Source: Ichthyophis bannanicus
Lineage: Eukaryota > Chordata > Amphibia > Gymnophiona > Ichthyophiidae
Reading direction: 5' to 3'
DNA length: 64,000 nucleotides
Assembly (NCBI GenBank): GCA_033557465.1
Contig: CM066033.1
Coordinates: 593,060,438-593,124,437, forward strand
Below, in pieces: positions 54,332-64,000 of the stretch (the first letter of the stretch is position 1; the number at the start of each line of letters is the position of its first letter). The notes beneath the pieces were generated by a model that saw only the letters and a program-made list of their open reading frames with translations, had not been told where the DNA came from and ran no database searches. A program made the position numbers and the translations under genes.

Positions 54332-56324
54332 CTGTGAGAGGAGAAACCCCAAAGTGACAGGCTCAAACCTTGCCTAAAGCAGAATGGCAAGAGATGCATG
54401 CAAGTGGATCTGCAACGGAGCAGAATACAGCAGTCCACTCAAAACACCAGAATCCAGCAACAATGGACACTTCGAGGGGAATTTTCTGTGTCTAACAGTG
54501 CTTTACCCAAGGAAATGGCCTTTTATAAAACCTGTCCACCCGATATGTGTGTAAAAGCATGCAGGTAGTGCCGTTCATGTGCATTTTCAGCTCTGGCAAG
54601 CAGAGGAGTTCCCGGGGATCAAGGGTATTAGACGCCCTAGGCAAACATTCAGCCTTGCACCCTCCTCAGTTATCTTTCATATCCCTTGGGCTCCCCTAAG
54701 ATTTTCATAATTAAACTCAACAATCATGATTATCCCAACATCAACCATTCCAGAGCAATCCTGTAAAAAACGCATAGATGATCATCACACTTTTTAAACA
54801 TTACATTTTGTTTTATATGTATATATGTAATAAGGGCAACCTCCAAAAGCCAGTTGACTGGGTGAATGGGCTCTCTGAAAACCCCCTCCCCTCCCTGCAG
54901 ATAGAAGCAGGGAGAAGCACCAATGGTGCTTTGAGTCTGTCCGGATGTAAGGATTGTTTTGCTTTGACTGCAGCTGCTCTTTGCTGCTTCCTAGGAGCTG
55001 CTGCCCCGAGAGATCACCCAGTTCACCTCATGGTTAGGGGTCAAAGGGGTGTTCAGCAGCTGTTTAAATGTGCATCTCTTAGGGGGAGAGAATCAAGTTC
55101 CCTCCTTAAGTCTTGCCAAGTACCTTCACGTGGTGACCCCATTGTATAACATCTATACCAAATCTCAGCAAGGCGACACTACAATTAAAGTATGTTAGGA
55201 ACGAAGAAGAAAAATACATACTGGCCACACGTCGCCCAGGATAAAAAGGTGCCACCCGTAGCTTATGCACTAGGGCTAACGATGGTGGTTGCGATAGTGC
55301 AAGTGCTGCAGAAGCAGATAACATCCCTGCCACAGATAAAGCTCATGGTGAGCCTGTTCATGGACCCACTGTGGCAGGAGATAATCCTCTTAACTTTTTC
55401 ATACATTTCTGTGGTTTAGCTACGGTTAAGTGGAATTCTGCAGATAAAGAGGAGATAATGTACTGCTATTTTATGCTACAAACCCTGTATTTAAATCAAG
55501 AGGGTACACAGAGTGTCTGCCAAAAGCTGGAAGAAAGAGGAAAATTGCTATTGAACTCCAGCAGGAGGCTGTCTTTGGCACGATGCAAGTATTACACCGA
55601 GCATTAGCAGTAAATTTTAGAGATTAAGATCATATTCTACATACCCTGGCTTAGAAGTGAGGTTCATGACTACCACAGTATGCGCAAAACTAATCCATCT
55701 GGAGAAACTACCCCGAATTAAGCCAGCTCAGGGTGGGATACAGGAGTTTCAAAACTGTGTGGGTAAATATTCTCTTTAAAAAAATAAACCCCTTCTCAAA
55801 GCAAATTAGTTTTGGTGGCATAATTTTCAAAGGCAAATGACATATATACTTTGAAAATCAGTACATAAGGACATGGGAATCGGCCCTTAAGTTTAATGCA
55901 GGCTGTTAAAAAAAATATCTTTAAATGTGCATCTCGTTCTACCAGGTAGTTGAGGCAGGCATGCTCCTTTAATGAAGCACAACATGAAAACAAACAAACA
56001 AACAAAAAAACCCACACCCCAGCTTCAGCCACCTAACTTCACACCTGCTCTGCAGTTCTCATTTTGCACTTCCTTCATCACATCCCTGCAGTTGGCAAGA
56101 GACATGAAGATTAACAGAACCAGCGTGATGGTTAACGCCTACTGCAGGGGCTTCATCAAAGCACAGAGTAGACAGTCAAGGAGAAATCTGTAATTAAAGA
56201 GAATTATTCAAACTCGCCTGCAATTTAGGGAGGGATGGGAGGGTTTCTCCAAAATGCTTTATGACTTTTCCTGTGCAAGTTGTGTCCTACTGACAGAACA
56301 TTTTTGCATAAAAGAGCAGCATTT
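54332..56324. other. TTL upstream intron, mostly unassigned
   Basis: About 2 kb. I looked for an earlier TTL exon (the segment with the conserved HLTNH block) and found none. At 56131-56160, read on the minus strand, 'tgatgaagcccctgcagtag' and the following bases resemble the motifs at 238-264 and 62791-62817. An (A/C)-rich run (caaa)n lies at 55985-56010. Confidence 0.35.
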
Positions 56325-57208
56325 AAGACAACCTACGACATCTAAGACCTCTACTAGCCCCAGACGACTTCAGAACAATATTCCAGGCACTCGTAATGCC
56401 ACACTTTGATTATGCCAACATCATCCTGCATGGACTCCCCAAGAGCACTCTCAATCCTCTTCAAATGGCGATGAACACAGCAGCCCGCATTCTCTGCGGC
56501 ATCTCCAGAAAAGACCACATAACTCCCATACTTATGGACCTACACTGGCTACCAGTACAATGCAGAGTCGCCTACAAGGCGTTAATCCTATCATTTAAGG
56601 CAATTAACTGGATATCCTCCACGTCCCTCTCATCACTCCTGACCAGTACCCCCACTAACAGACTAAGAAGGTCAACAACTAGCAACACGCTATATATACC
56701 ACCTGAGTCCACTAAATGTACCCAAATAACTAGAAACAGAGCATTCACACTATATGCTCCGAAGTGCTGGAACAATCTCTCACCTCATATAAGATCAATT
56801 ACTGACCTCTCGCAATTCAGAAAAGCTATTAAACATCACTTGTTCTGCCTTTATTTTACCCACGCTAACCTAATACTTTCACATCCAACACCTCATCTCA
56901 CCCACACAGCATCTGACGTACCAACAACATAACCCCAAGTGCTTTAGAAAAGAAACTTACCATTAGGGACACTCACAATCAGCATGACTACTCTATGTCT
57001 CTATTATAGAACATAACTTAAATAATCTATAAGCTCCTTTGTTTGAACTGTATATAGTTTCCCTGTTACCTCCAAGTTATAATCCCTGTTATAATGTAAG
57101 CAAAAGATCTTGTTCTAATGCAAAATGTTGTTACAATGTAAACCGCACTGATACTAAATAGCGCGGTATATAAGAATTTGTAATAAATAAATAATAAATA
57201 AATAAACC
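56325..57208 (+). mobile_element. L2-clade LINE 3' end (same subfamily as the L2 in DIRS D)
   Basis: A 5'-truncated copy. The frame at 56396-56932 encodes MPHFDYANIILHGLPKSTLN, ARILCGISRKDHITPILMDL and CWNNLSPHIRSITDLSQF, ending at a stop at 56932. The untranslated end carries 'aaatagcgcggtatataaga' and an (AATA)n tail at 57180-57205. It lies antisense to TTL in an upstream intron. Confidence 0.88.
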
Positions 57209-58191
57209 CAGGTTTTCTGCAGAGCTAGTCTCAGGAAGCAGATGATGCTAGGCTGTCTCCCACTCCCCAGCTCCCCCACAGGGCATGCGAGGTCATCGTT
57301 AAGCAGCAGCCCAAAATAGCAGGGTCTCGGTTTTCATTGGGAATGTCAAACAACTGAACTGTTGCTTTCTCACTGGTACCTTAATTGTGCTTAGCAGAAT
57401 AAATGTTTTATTCATTTGTACTGTCACAAATTATAAGGGTTTAACCAGGAATTAAACTATTAAACAAGAATTATCAAATAATCCCTATTTTAAATAACCA
57501 ATTAAGGGTCTATTCCAAGCCATGAATAGCGGGGATGAATGCCCTGCCTGAACGTACATTCCCCGCTATTCATCCCCCTTGACATCCCCATGCAAGGCTC
57601 CTTGTACGAACAGCAGAGTTGTAGGTACAGCCTTAGACAGGGGCAGAAGGGGGTGGATGGAAGGCAGAGCGAGAGTGGTGCGTGGAAGGGACGTACAGGG
57701 CCGATTGTGAGGTCGACTCTGTACATCCAGGGTATGCCGGTTAGACAGGGGACGCAGGGTAGCAGCGGTGGCCAGTGGGAACAAAGCAAGGAGGCAAACA
57801 AGAAGTTCCCCAAAGCTGGACCCTGGCCATGGAAGGCTGTATCGGGGGGTCTGGCTGCGGAGAAAGGACAATCTCGGCGGTGGACAGCATTCGCGGCTCC
57901 ATAATGGAGCCATGGTGCCATGGCACTGCGGCTCCATTACGGAGCCAGGCTGAGTTAGCAGGGTAAGCGGGCCTGGCGTGCAGCTGATCAGAATTGGTGC
58001 CGGCCTGCACATCCAGGCTGGTAGACCAGATTCTGATACCCCCGGATCTACCGCTGTATGCCCCAATTCTGCCCAGCCACACAAGGGCCTGGACGCCCAG
58101 CTGTGACTAGGCCTCCACTTCATCAGACCAAAACTTTTTAATAAAAGCAACAAATGCTAGATAAAATACAAAAATATGGATTGGATATAAA
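57209..58191. other. TTL upstream intron, GC-rich unassigned sequence
   Basis: No gene recognised. Around 57525-57580 the string 'atagcggggatgaatg' is followed about 20 bases later by a near-inverted copy, 'cattccccgctattcatccc', a small hairpin. The 57600-58100 part is GC-rich and open in several frames on both strands, as expected from composition. Confidence 0.35.
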
Positions 58192-58657
58192 TTATGTGCT
58201 CACTTTAAAATCCATGTTTACATTCCAGCTTCTTGTCCACCTTTAAATCAATGCTTACTGCAGTCTAATACACCCCCCCCCCCCCACACCCACACACAGC
58301 CCCATGTTTTGGACCATCTAAAAACTTATAGCCCTACGTCAAGGGGGTTACTTATCTGAACTGTAATTCACTGAACTTTGATTTTTTTGATTCTGGCTTT
58401 CCTTTAAATCAGTGTCACAGTGGTTTCAATATTAGCATAGTCTTGCTGAAGTATTTATCTTTTGATTCCAACTTTTCTTTTAGAGCAGTATCACACAGTT
58501 TCATCAGTTCAGATAAGTAACTCCCTTGATGCAGGAGCATAAGTTTAGATGGTCCAAAACATGGTGCTGTGTAGGGGGAATTAGACTGCAGTAAGCTTTG
58601 ATTTAAAGGTGGACAAGAAGTTGGAATCTAAACATGGATTTTAAAGTGAGCACATAA
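58192..58657. mobile_element. Foldback element with long imperfect inverted arms
   Basis: Left arm 58192-58363, right arm 58505-58657, joined by about 140 bases. The outer ends 'ttatgtgctcactttaaaat' and their reverse complement match exactly, as do inner pieces such as 'ttgtccacctttaaatca', 'catgttttggaccatctaa' and 'gttacttatctgaactg'. The left arm is longer because of a poly(C) expansion at 58270-58284. No coding capacity. DIRS C starts directly at the right edge, so a target duplication cannot be checked here. Confidence 0.85.
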
Positions 58658-59030
58658 AGCACAGTTACTTACCTGTAACAGGTGATCTCTGGGAACAGCA
58701 GGAATAAGTCTTCACATATGGGTACGTCGGTACTGACGGAGTCTGCGCGGGAACGCTTCCCAGCGTCCAATCAAAGAGCTTTTGGAAGCATCCCACCACG
58801 CCTGCGTGCTGCCTTCCTGCCTTTCCCAACTGCCTCTCCTCAGTTAAGTTTTAAAGCTGAGACAAAGAGAGAGAGAGGAAAGGAAAGATAGATAGAGATA
58901 CAACTCCTGGGGAGGTGGGTGGGTTGTGAAGACTTATTCCTGCTGTTCCCAGAGATCACCTGTTACAGGTAAGTAACTGTGCTATCTCCAGGAACAAGCA
59001 GGAATGAGTCTTCACATATGGGGACTCCCA
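58657..59030. repeat. Right ITR and ICR of DIRS C
   Basis: Outer end 'aagcacagttacttacctg' with palindrome CCTGTAACAGG. The (GA)n run is at 58866-58878. The ICR has CACCTGTTACAGGTA at 58967-58981 between inverted 'tgaagacttattcctgc' type arms. Confidence 0.87.
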
Positions 59031-59870
59031 AGCTAAGATGCCTGGAATCCTAGCATGGCATAGGTTGGAACATGCTATACCTTACAACACCAGGCAGCCA
59101 GAGGATGGAGGGTAGGAGTTGAAGAAAGAAAGATGCTGTGGAACAGCTAACACAGCATAGGACTGCGGACAAGGAGTCCATGTGTGGATGATAATTGTCA
59201 TCAATGATATTGCAAAGAATATTGCAATATGGACCTCCCCTGACAGGATTGCATAGAAGTATAGAGGTTCATGGGATCTACTGGGAAACCCAGTAGAGGA
59301 ACCTCAAAGAGGACCTCACTGTAAGTGGAGGTAATAAACCTGTAGGAAAAACAGTGGAGGTCAGAATCCTGAAAGGTAACAGGTAACCCCAGTAGGAAAA
59401 ACTGGGGTAGTACAAAAACGGTGGGCCTTCAGCGGAAGGCTTTATGACAAAAACCAAACTCTTTTGGCAGCAGAGTGGCTCACTCTTAGAAACAAAAGAG
59501 AAAGGCTAACCGATTTGGAGAAACAGGCACAGTCCTTGTGGGGAGAAAGGGTATGGGAACCCCTTGTATCCCAAGAGAAAGGACAAACACTGGAGGCGTT
59601 AGAGCCTGTGATTAGCTGAAGATCCGCAATGTCTCTCCTAACTGGAGTCAGCTAGGAGAGATATTGGGACATGGAGAGCTTCAGAGGTATCTAAACGTAA
59701 GGTTATGGTGGAAGTTGTTAACTACCACTGAAGTGGTTGTGGAACCCCAAAAACATGCTGGATAGCATAAGAATGGGTAAAGCCCATCTGTCAGAATCAT
59801 ATAGCTATATGAGCCTGGACAGTCAGGTAGATAAATACAAAATACATATCTACCCATAGTAAAAAATCTC

Positions 59871-59906
<36 letters not shown>

Positions 59907-60276
59907 TATAGATAGAAATATATATATATATATATATATCATATAGATATAGAAGAATATATCTATAGTGAGATATGAAGGGCATAAAATATACACAATG
60001 ATAGGCATAGACATCTGTAAGATGTATGCTATAGGTATGAATATATATATGCCTCTATATGGGAGTCTGCAATGAAGCAGACAGATATGCCTACACAAAT
60101 GGTATTCACATAGGAAAAAAGTGGAAAGGAAAGATTCATCTAATAACAAGAAGGTGGAACCTACTTGAGAAGATATATAGAGAATCAATTTCCACTGGTT
60201 ATGAGCTACAGGGATGCTAGGTAGTGGAATAACCAGGATGGTTACGTGAAAAGCAGAGGATGATATCAGTCTGCAG
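59031..60276. other. DIRS C non-coding interior, left part
   Basis: No open frame matching RT or YR. The first 100 bases still track the DIRS pattern ('gggactcccaagct'), then similarity is lost. It contains the (TA)n tract at 59874-59940. Confidence 0.5.
59874..59940. repeat. (TA)n microsatellite
   Basis: Two long TA runs separated by 'gatatagatagaaa', followed by further 'atatagata' units to about 59960. Confidence 0.9.
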
Positions 60277-60648
60277 CAATGTTCCCTCTAATTTTCTGTA
60301 GGCTGTGTGCGCATAAAATATCAGCTGTGTGCAGCTTTTGAAGGAAGGTTAAATTTTTGTGCGCCACATAACGACACTCGGAGTTATATACTTTAAAATT
60401 TGACTACACATCAGAATACAGTATGTACACCACACTGATTTTAGTCAAATTAAATGAAAATAGACGATTACTAAATGAAGCGGGAAATTTCTAGTAATTA
60501 CAATCATAACTTTTTATATTTTAAGACGTCTGTGTTGTTTTCTATCAGAATCAGAGCCGTAATTTTTGTGCGCTCTGTTGTAAAGTATGTGCGCTCGCTC
60601 GGCGAGGTGTGTGCGCGCGCACACGCGCACAGCTTAGAGGGAACAGTG
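60277..60648. mobile_element. Non-autonomous hAT-like DNA transposon with 8-bp TSD
   Basis: 372 bases. The target duplication GTCTGCAG lies at 60269-60276 and 60649-60656. Terminal inverted repeats are CAATGTTCCCTCTAA on the left and, reverse-complemented, CACTGTTCCCTCTAA on the right (one mismatch in 15). An 8-base duplication with short CA..TG ends is typical of the hAT superfamily. There is no transposase. The right part has a (GC/GT)-rich stretch, 'gtgcgcgcgcacacgcgcac'. Confidence 0.9.
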
Positions 60649-60656
60649 GTCTGCAG

Positions 60657-61823
60657 CCAGCAAGTCCCGAGTATTCTAGAACTCTAGCATGGTAAGTAAA
60701 CAGAAGACGCATAAAAATGAGATACCATGCTGACCTGCTTAAGGGCAAAAAGGTATCATGCGTTCTTATCATGAGGACGAGCTGGAAGGATAAACATATT
60801 CCCAATTGGAAATACTATGGACCAAAGCAGGGAATTAGCAACTCCTTAAGTTTTCACGTAAGAGGAGGCCTATGTCCTTTATATTAAAAGGAGAACTTTC
60901 CTAGTCATGGGAGACATGACTGAAAAAGCCTTTTTCAACCATCTAGTATAGCTGTTGGAGAAAAAGCCCCCCCATGCTCTCTAGCAAGGGCCCATAGTGG
61001 AGAGCTTCTTTGTAGAATTGCAGAGAGCGTGATGCAGGAGAAAGAGGAGATAGAACTGGCTGCAGGAGAGCCAGTACCTATGTCAACTATGCTGTCAAAC
61101 CCAGGGGAATGGAGATGGCAGAAAGAGAAGACAATCCAACAAGCTTGTAGTCAAAATATTTCCAAGACAGATGACAGCACTGACTTGGAGCTAGTAGTAA
61201 GACCAGACAGAATGTTAGTGGAGGACAAATCTGGTTGCTGATGGACAAGAACCAATGGTCCAAACATTAAGGCTCCTGCATTGGCAGCTGCTTGCCAGAC
61301 AGCAGAAAGAATGGTACTGTTTAAAAACAGAAAGAACAGACAGAACAAGAGTAGAAAACTCTGAACATGTCTGATGAACTGCTGCAAGGCAAGAGTGAAG
61401 AAGAGGAGTCAACTCACAGAAGAGAACTCTGCACTGGAAAAGTAGCAAAACTAGAGAGGCTGAAGAAAAAGCCCTCCAGTGAAGGAATACCGCTCTTACA
61501 GAGGAAAAACCTGGTAAGAGGGTAAAAAGAATGGAGCTGAAGAAGACTTACAAATAGTAAGTCTATAGAAAGGAAAAAAAGACATGCTAGCACAGGAAAC
61601 TATCGTTTGATAGTGGTTAAACCTCTTTCCCTAGCAGGAAGAAGAGGAGAACCCTGTGATCTAGAAGCATGAACATTCTGACAGCTCATAGAACATAGAA
61701 AGAATGGATGTCTTTGGGAAGAGATCCATGTTTAGGATTTAGAATGACAGCAGTGGATTGCTTCTATTGAGAAGAAGTAACTGTAGATTCTAACCCCAAG
61801 AGTCACAAGCATCTGATGATTGA
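60657..61823. other. DIRS C non-coding interior, right part
   Basis: Around 60978-61030, 'tctagcaagggcccatagtg' is close to 'tctggcaagggcccatagtc' of DIRS D (49425-49444), inside RNase H. No frame is preserved. The remainder is purine-rich (many 'agaaaga' and 'gaggaga' units) and has no match to the other DIRS coding regions. Confidence 0.5.
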
Positions 61824-62666
61824 TCAGAAACCCTGCAGTTGCTGGGTTTGCTGAGCCTGGAGAGAGGTTGGATTCTTCAGACCAGGACGATGGTTCCCCT
61901 GTTGGGGAACATCTGTATGATGGGCAAGTGATGAAGAAAACCTTCTCCTGTGGGAAGAAAGTTTGGTAGGACATTTCCTACCTACTGGGACAGAAGGTGG
62001 TGTAGAACAACCCCTAGGAACAGGTAAATCAGTAGACAACTGAGTAACCTGACGTAAAGACTCCTTGTTGAAAAGATTTTCTCCAGTGCAAGGAGTATGT
62101 CTCAGTCTTTGTTGTGCCCATTTGTCCAAGTCTGAAGCTTGGAGCCAGGCTCTACGTCATGCCCCTATAGCTATAGCAGAAGTCCTGCTAACAGACTCAA
62201 AAGAGTCTAGGGAAGCACGAGAGAGAAACCAAGAGATATTCTGGATATGCTTAAGCAATGAGGAATAGTCTGTACTCTTGGAATCTGGAAGAAAATGAGT
62301 CAAAAGATGTAATTGCTTTGTGACCTCCTCAAGAGATAGACTCATATAAAAAATATATGAGAGAATTCTTGCAGAAAGCATAGATGTTTGGAAGGTTTGA
62401 CGTCCAAAGGCATCTAGTGTCTTAGACTCACGACCTGGCAGATAAGAAGAGCGCTTTTTCTTACTCTTTACCCGCCTCACTGCTGATTCCACTACTATGG
62501 AATGATGAGGAAGTTGAGTCTTTTGAAATCCTGAAGAGGGGGCACTTGATATAAGAGATCAGTTGCCCTGGGAGGTGGGGGTACCCTTAAAGGTGTTTCC
62601 CACATTTCTAGAAGGAGATCCTGCAAGGAATGATGCAAAGGAAGCATTATGTTCTCCTTTGCTTTT
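61824..62666 (-). pseudogene. DIRS C gag, C-terminal and middle parts
   Basis: 61824-62129 encodes MDKWAQQRLRHTPCTGENLF, matching WVQDKLGNIPCTGENLF of DIRS A, with a Ser/Gln-rich end. 62157-62492 encodes RESKTLDAFGRQTFQTSMLS and YSSLLKHIQNISWFLSRASL, matching DIRS A at 4200-4480. An in-frame stop (near 62157) and a frameshift separate the blocks. The left end is open; the right is interrupted by the insertion at 62675. Confidence 0.8.
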
Positions 62667-62674
62667 GTAGAAAG

Positions 62675-63142
62675 TGTCGATAACTTTTATGCCTTTCCTC
62701 GATGTGAACTATGAAGTCATAAGGATATTAACGAGAGAATGTTATTTCTGTTTCCTGATGTATATAGGATAATAAAAGTCAGAGCAATACCCCTGAAGAA
62801 ACAACCTTCGTGAAATGTAGTAGCGCTATGGCTGACGTTGGGATTCTTTACTTCAAAATAAGATAAGCCTGACTTCTTTTTCAAGAATTTTTATTGAAAT
62901 TGCAAAACTTTATACATATATAAAAAAAAGCTAAGAAAAAAATACCTTCTTGGTGGGTCATTGATGCAAACTAGAGCGTCTGGTGGAAAAATGTCTATAC
63001 CATGAGCTCTGATAAGTCTGAGACCCAGATAGACTACATTGTAACATCTTTTAATGCAAAGAGAATGTTTTGAAACGACTGGAAACTTTTATTTTTCAAT
63101 TCTCATACTAGTAGAGTAATCTGATACATATTAGCTTAATTG
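62675..63142. mobile_element. Unclassified 468-bp insertion in DIRS C gag with 8-bp TSD
   Basis: GTAGAAAG lies at 62667-62674 and 63143-63150. Removing the insertion and one copy rejoins the gag codons (...LSTKAKEN...). The ends are 'tgtcgataac' and 'gcttaattg', with no obvious terminal inverted repeat. It contains the 'cctgaagaaacaaccttcgt' motif at 62791-62810 and an AT-rich second half with an A-run at 62923-62940. The superfamily is unknown. Confidence 0.8.
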
Positions 63143-64000
63143 GTAGAAAGAGAGCCTTGTGCAGGATCATGTCCTGGGATAGGAATGGCAAGAGATCTTG
63201 TTATATCCAGGAGGAAACTCTGAAAAGAGGGATCCCCAACAGGAATCTCCCTTGGACAGGTTAGATCTGAAGAACTAGCCTGAGAACCGACAGAGGCATC
63301 CAAATACAGAGGAATAGAAGATCCTGCACAGTGCAGTGTGGAATGCTTAAGGGATGGTCGCCGGTACTGGCTGTCAGGAGCAGTAACCGTCATTACCACA
63401 TTGTCCATGCCAGGTATCGACTCCAAGCTTGGTATAGAAGGAAGCGATCCTGTTGAAAAAAGCATGGCAGGAGTTGGCCACGATGCTACTGTGGATACCG
63501 GTACCGAATGCAATACCGGTACCGATGTCGGAGTCGAGCCCGACAAGAGACATCGGAGCAGTCATCGTTGACAGTTCAATCGGTACCGAGGCAACCGAAA
63601 ACCTCCAGCTGCTATCCTTGGTACCGAGCCACCGGTATCGATCGGTGTCGGTACCAAAGCGTATTGGTACCCAGTCTTCCAGACTAGAGATCGATTCCGA
63701 ACTCGACATCGAGGGCAGAGAGCTTGATAAGCCAAGTCTGGAAGGCACCGACCGTAAAGGTAATGGGGACATCGGTACCAATTTCGGTACCATGTCTGAT
63801 ACCGGTGAAGGAAGGTCAACCAGTGGCAACTCAATCGGCCTCGGGGGAACAGAGAGTTGCGGATCCGAATCATCGGAACCGAGCCTTCGGTACCGCCGAG
63901 AGCCGGTACCAAGGCGAGTCGGTACCCAGTCCTCCAGACTGGAGATTGATTCCAGACTCGGCATCGAAGGAAGCGAGGCTATCGATGCACGTCTGGAGGG
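63143..64000 (-). pseudogene. DIRS C gag, central part, running off the window
   Basis: 63136-63546 encodes REIPVGDPSFQSFLLDITRS, the equivalent of DISFQDFIREVARGLS in DIRS A. The region at 63374-63964 is made of repeated units such as SLESISSLEDWVPTRLGTGS (twice or more). At the DNA level these are recurrent GGTACC/GGTACCG words, including at 63486-63535 and 63890-63925. The Cys-rich start lies beyond 64000. Confidence 0.75.

Larger units (their letters stand above)
58657..64000 (-). mobile_element. DIRS retrotransposon C (partial in window, apparently non-autonomous)
   Basis: Right ITR 58657-58925 and ICR 58926-59030 match DIRS D and A. Gag sequence is at 61824-64000 and continues past the window. 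The 2.7 kb between (59031-61720) has no readable RT, RNase H or YR. Only a short stretch near 60980-61020 still resembles DIRS A at about 2391-2440. Two other elements are inserted in it. The left ITR lies beyond 64000. Confidence 0.82.

Noticed and set aside
56041..56200. Considered as the missing TTL exon because a short translated stretch looked similar
   Set aside because: In-frame stop, no proper continuation into the exon at 54331, and a better match to the repeated motif seen elsewhere in the window.
57502..58153. Several overlapping frames of 110-195 codons on both strands
   Set aside because: GC-rich DNA open in many frames; none shows a domain, and they contradict one another.
61029..61241. 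70-codon plus-strand frame with acidic and basic residues inside DIRS C
   Set aside because: Purine-rich sequence gives long Glu/Lys/Arg frames; antisense to the element and not conserved in other copies.
1..64000. CRISPR arrays, bacterial operons, tRNA or rRNA genes
   Set aside because: None seen. The sequence is vertebrate with spliced exons and retrotransposons.

Overview
This window is eukaryotic, from a transposon-rich vertebrate genome. The only host gene I can name is TTL (tubulin-tyrosine ligase) on the minus strand. Its last coding exon is at 14932-15046 and the exon before it at 54188-54331. The splice sites and codon phase match, so about 39 kb of the window is the last TTL intron. 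A large amphibian-type genome, such as a caecilian, fits the mix of DIRS, CR1 and L2 elements. That placement is inference; the sequence itself only shows 'vertebrate'.

Almost everything else is mobile DNA. Seven DIRS-type tyrosine-recombinase retrotransposons are present (called A, F, G, B, D, E, C from left to right). All lie on the minus strand, the same strand as TTL. Each carries some or all of a zinc-finger gag, reverse transcriptase plus RNase H (RT/RH), tyrosine recombinase (YR), inverted terminal repeats (ITRs) and an internal complementary region (ICR). LINEs of the CR1 clade and the L2 clade lie on both strands. There are also a Tc1/mariner remnant, a short hAT-like element with 8-bp target duplications, a foldback element, a MIR-like SINE and microsatellites.

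Layout. 1-6024: spacer, then DIRS A. 6601-10320: DIRS F, missing most of gag. 10321-14931: 3' flank of TTL with L2, Tc1 and CR1 debris. 14932-15046: TTL terminal exon. 17527-25979: DIRS G, split by a CR1 that is itself split by an L2. 25980-53290: a nest of insertions. CR1-alpha is split by DIRS D. DIRS D is split by DIRS B, by an L2 LINE and by CR1-beta. The L2 is split by DIRS E, and CR1-beta by CR1-gamma. 53376-53990: an L2 3' end. 54188-54331: TTL penultimate exon. 56325-57208: an L2 3' end. 58192-58657: the foldback element. 58657-64000: DIRS C, an apparently non-autonomous copy that carries a hAT-like element and a second insertion with target duplications.

The most informative element is DIRS E (35675-41733). 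Its gag and YR frames are open and its RT/RH frame has a single TGA. Its ICR reproduces the junction of its two ends, with a shared AAG that also flanks the insertion. The nest gives a readable order of events: CR1-alpha, then DIRS D, then B, L2 and CR1-beta, then E and CR1-gamma.
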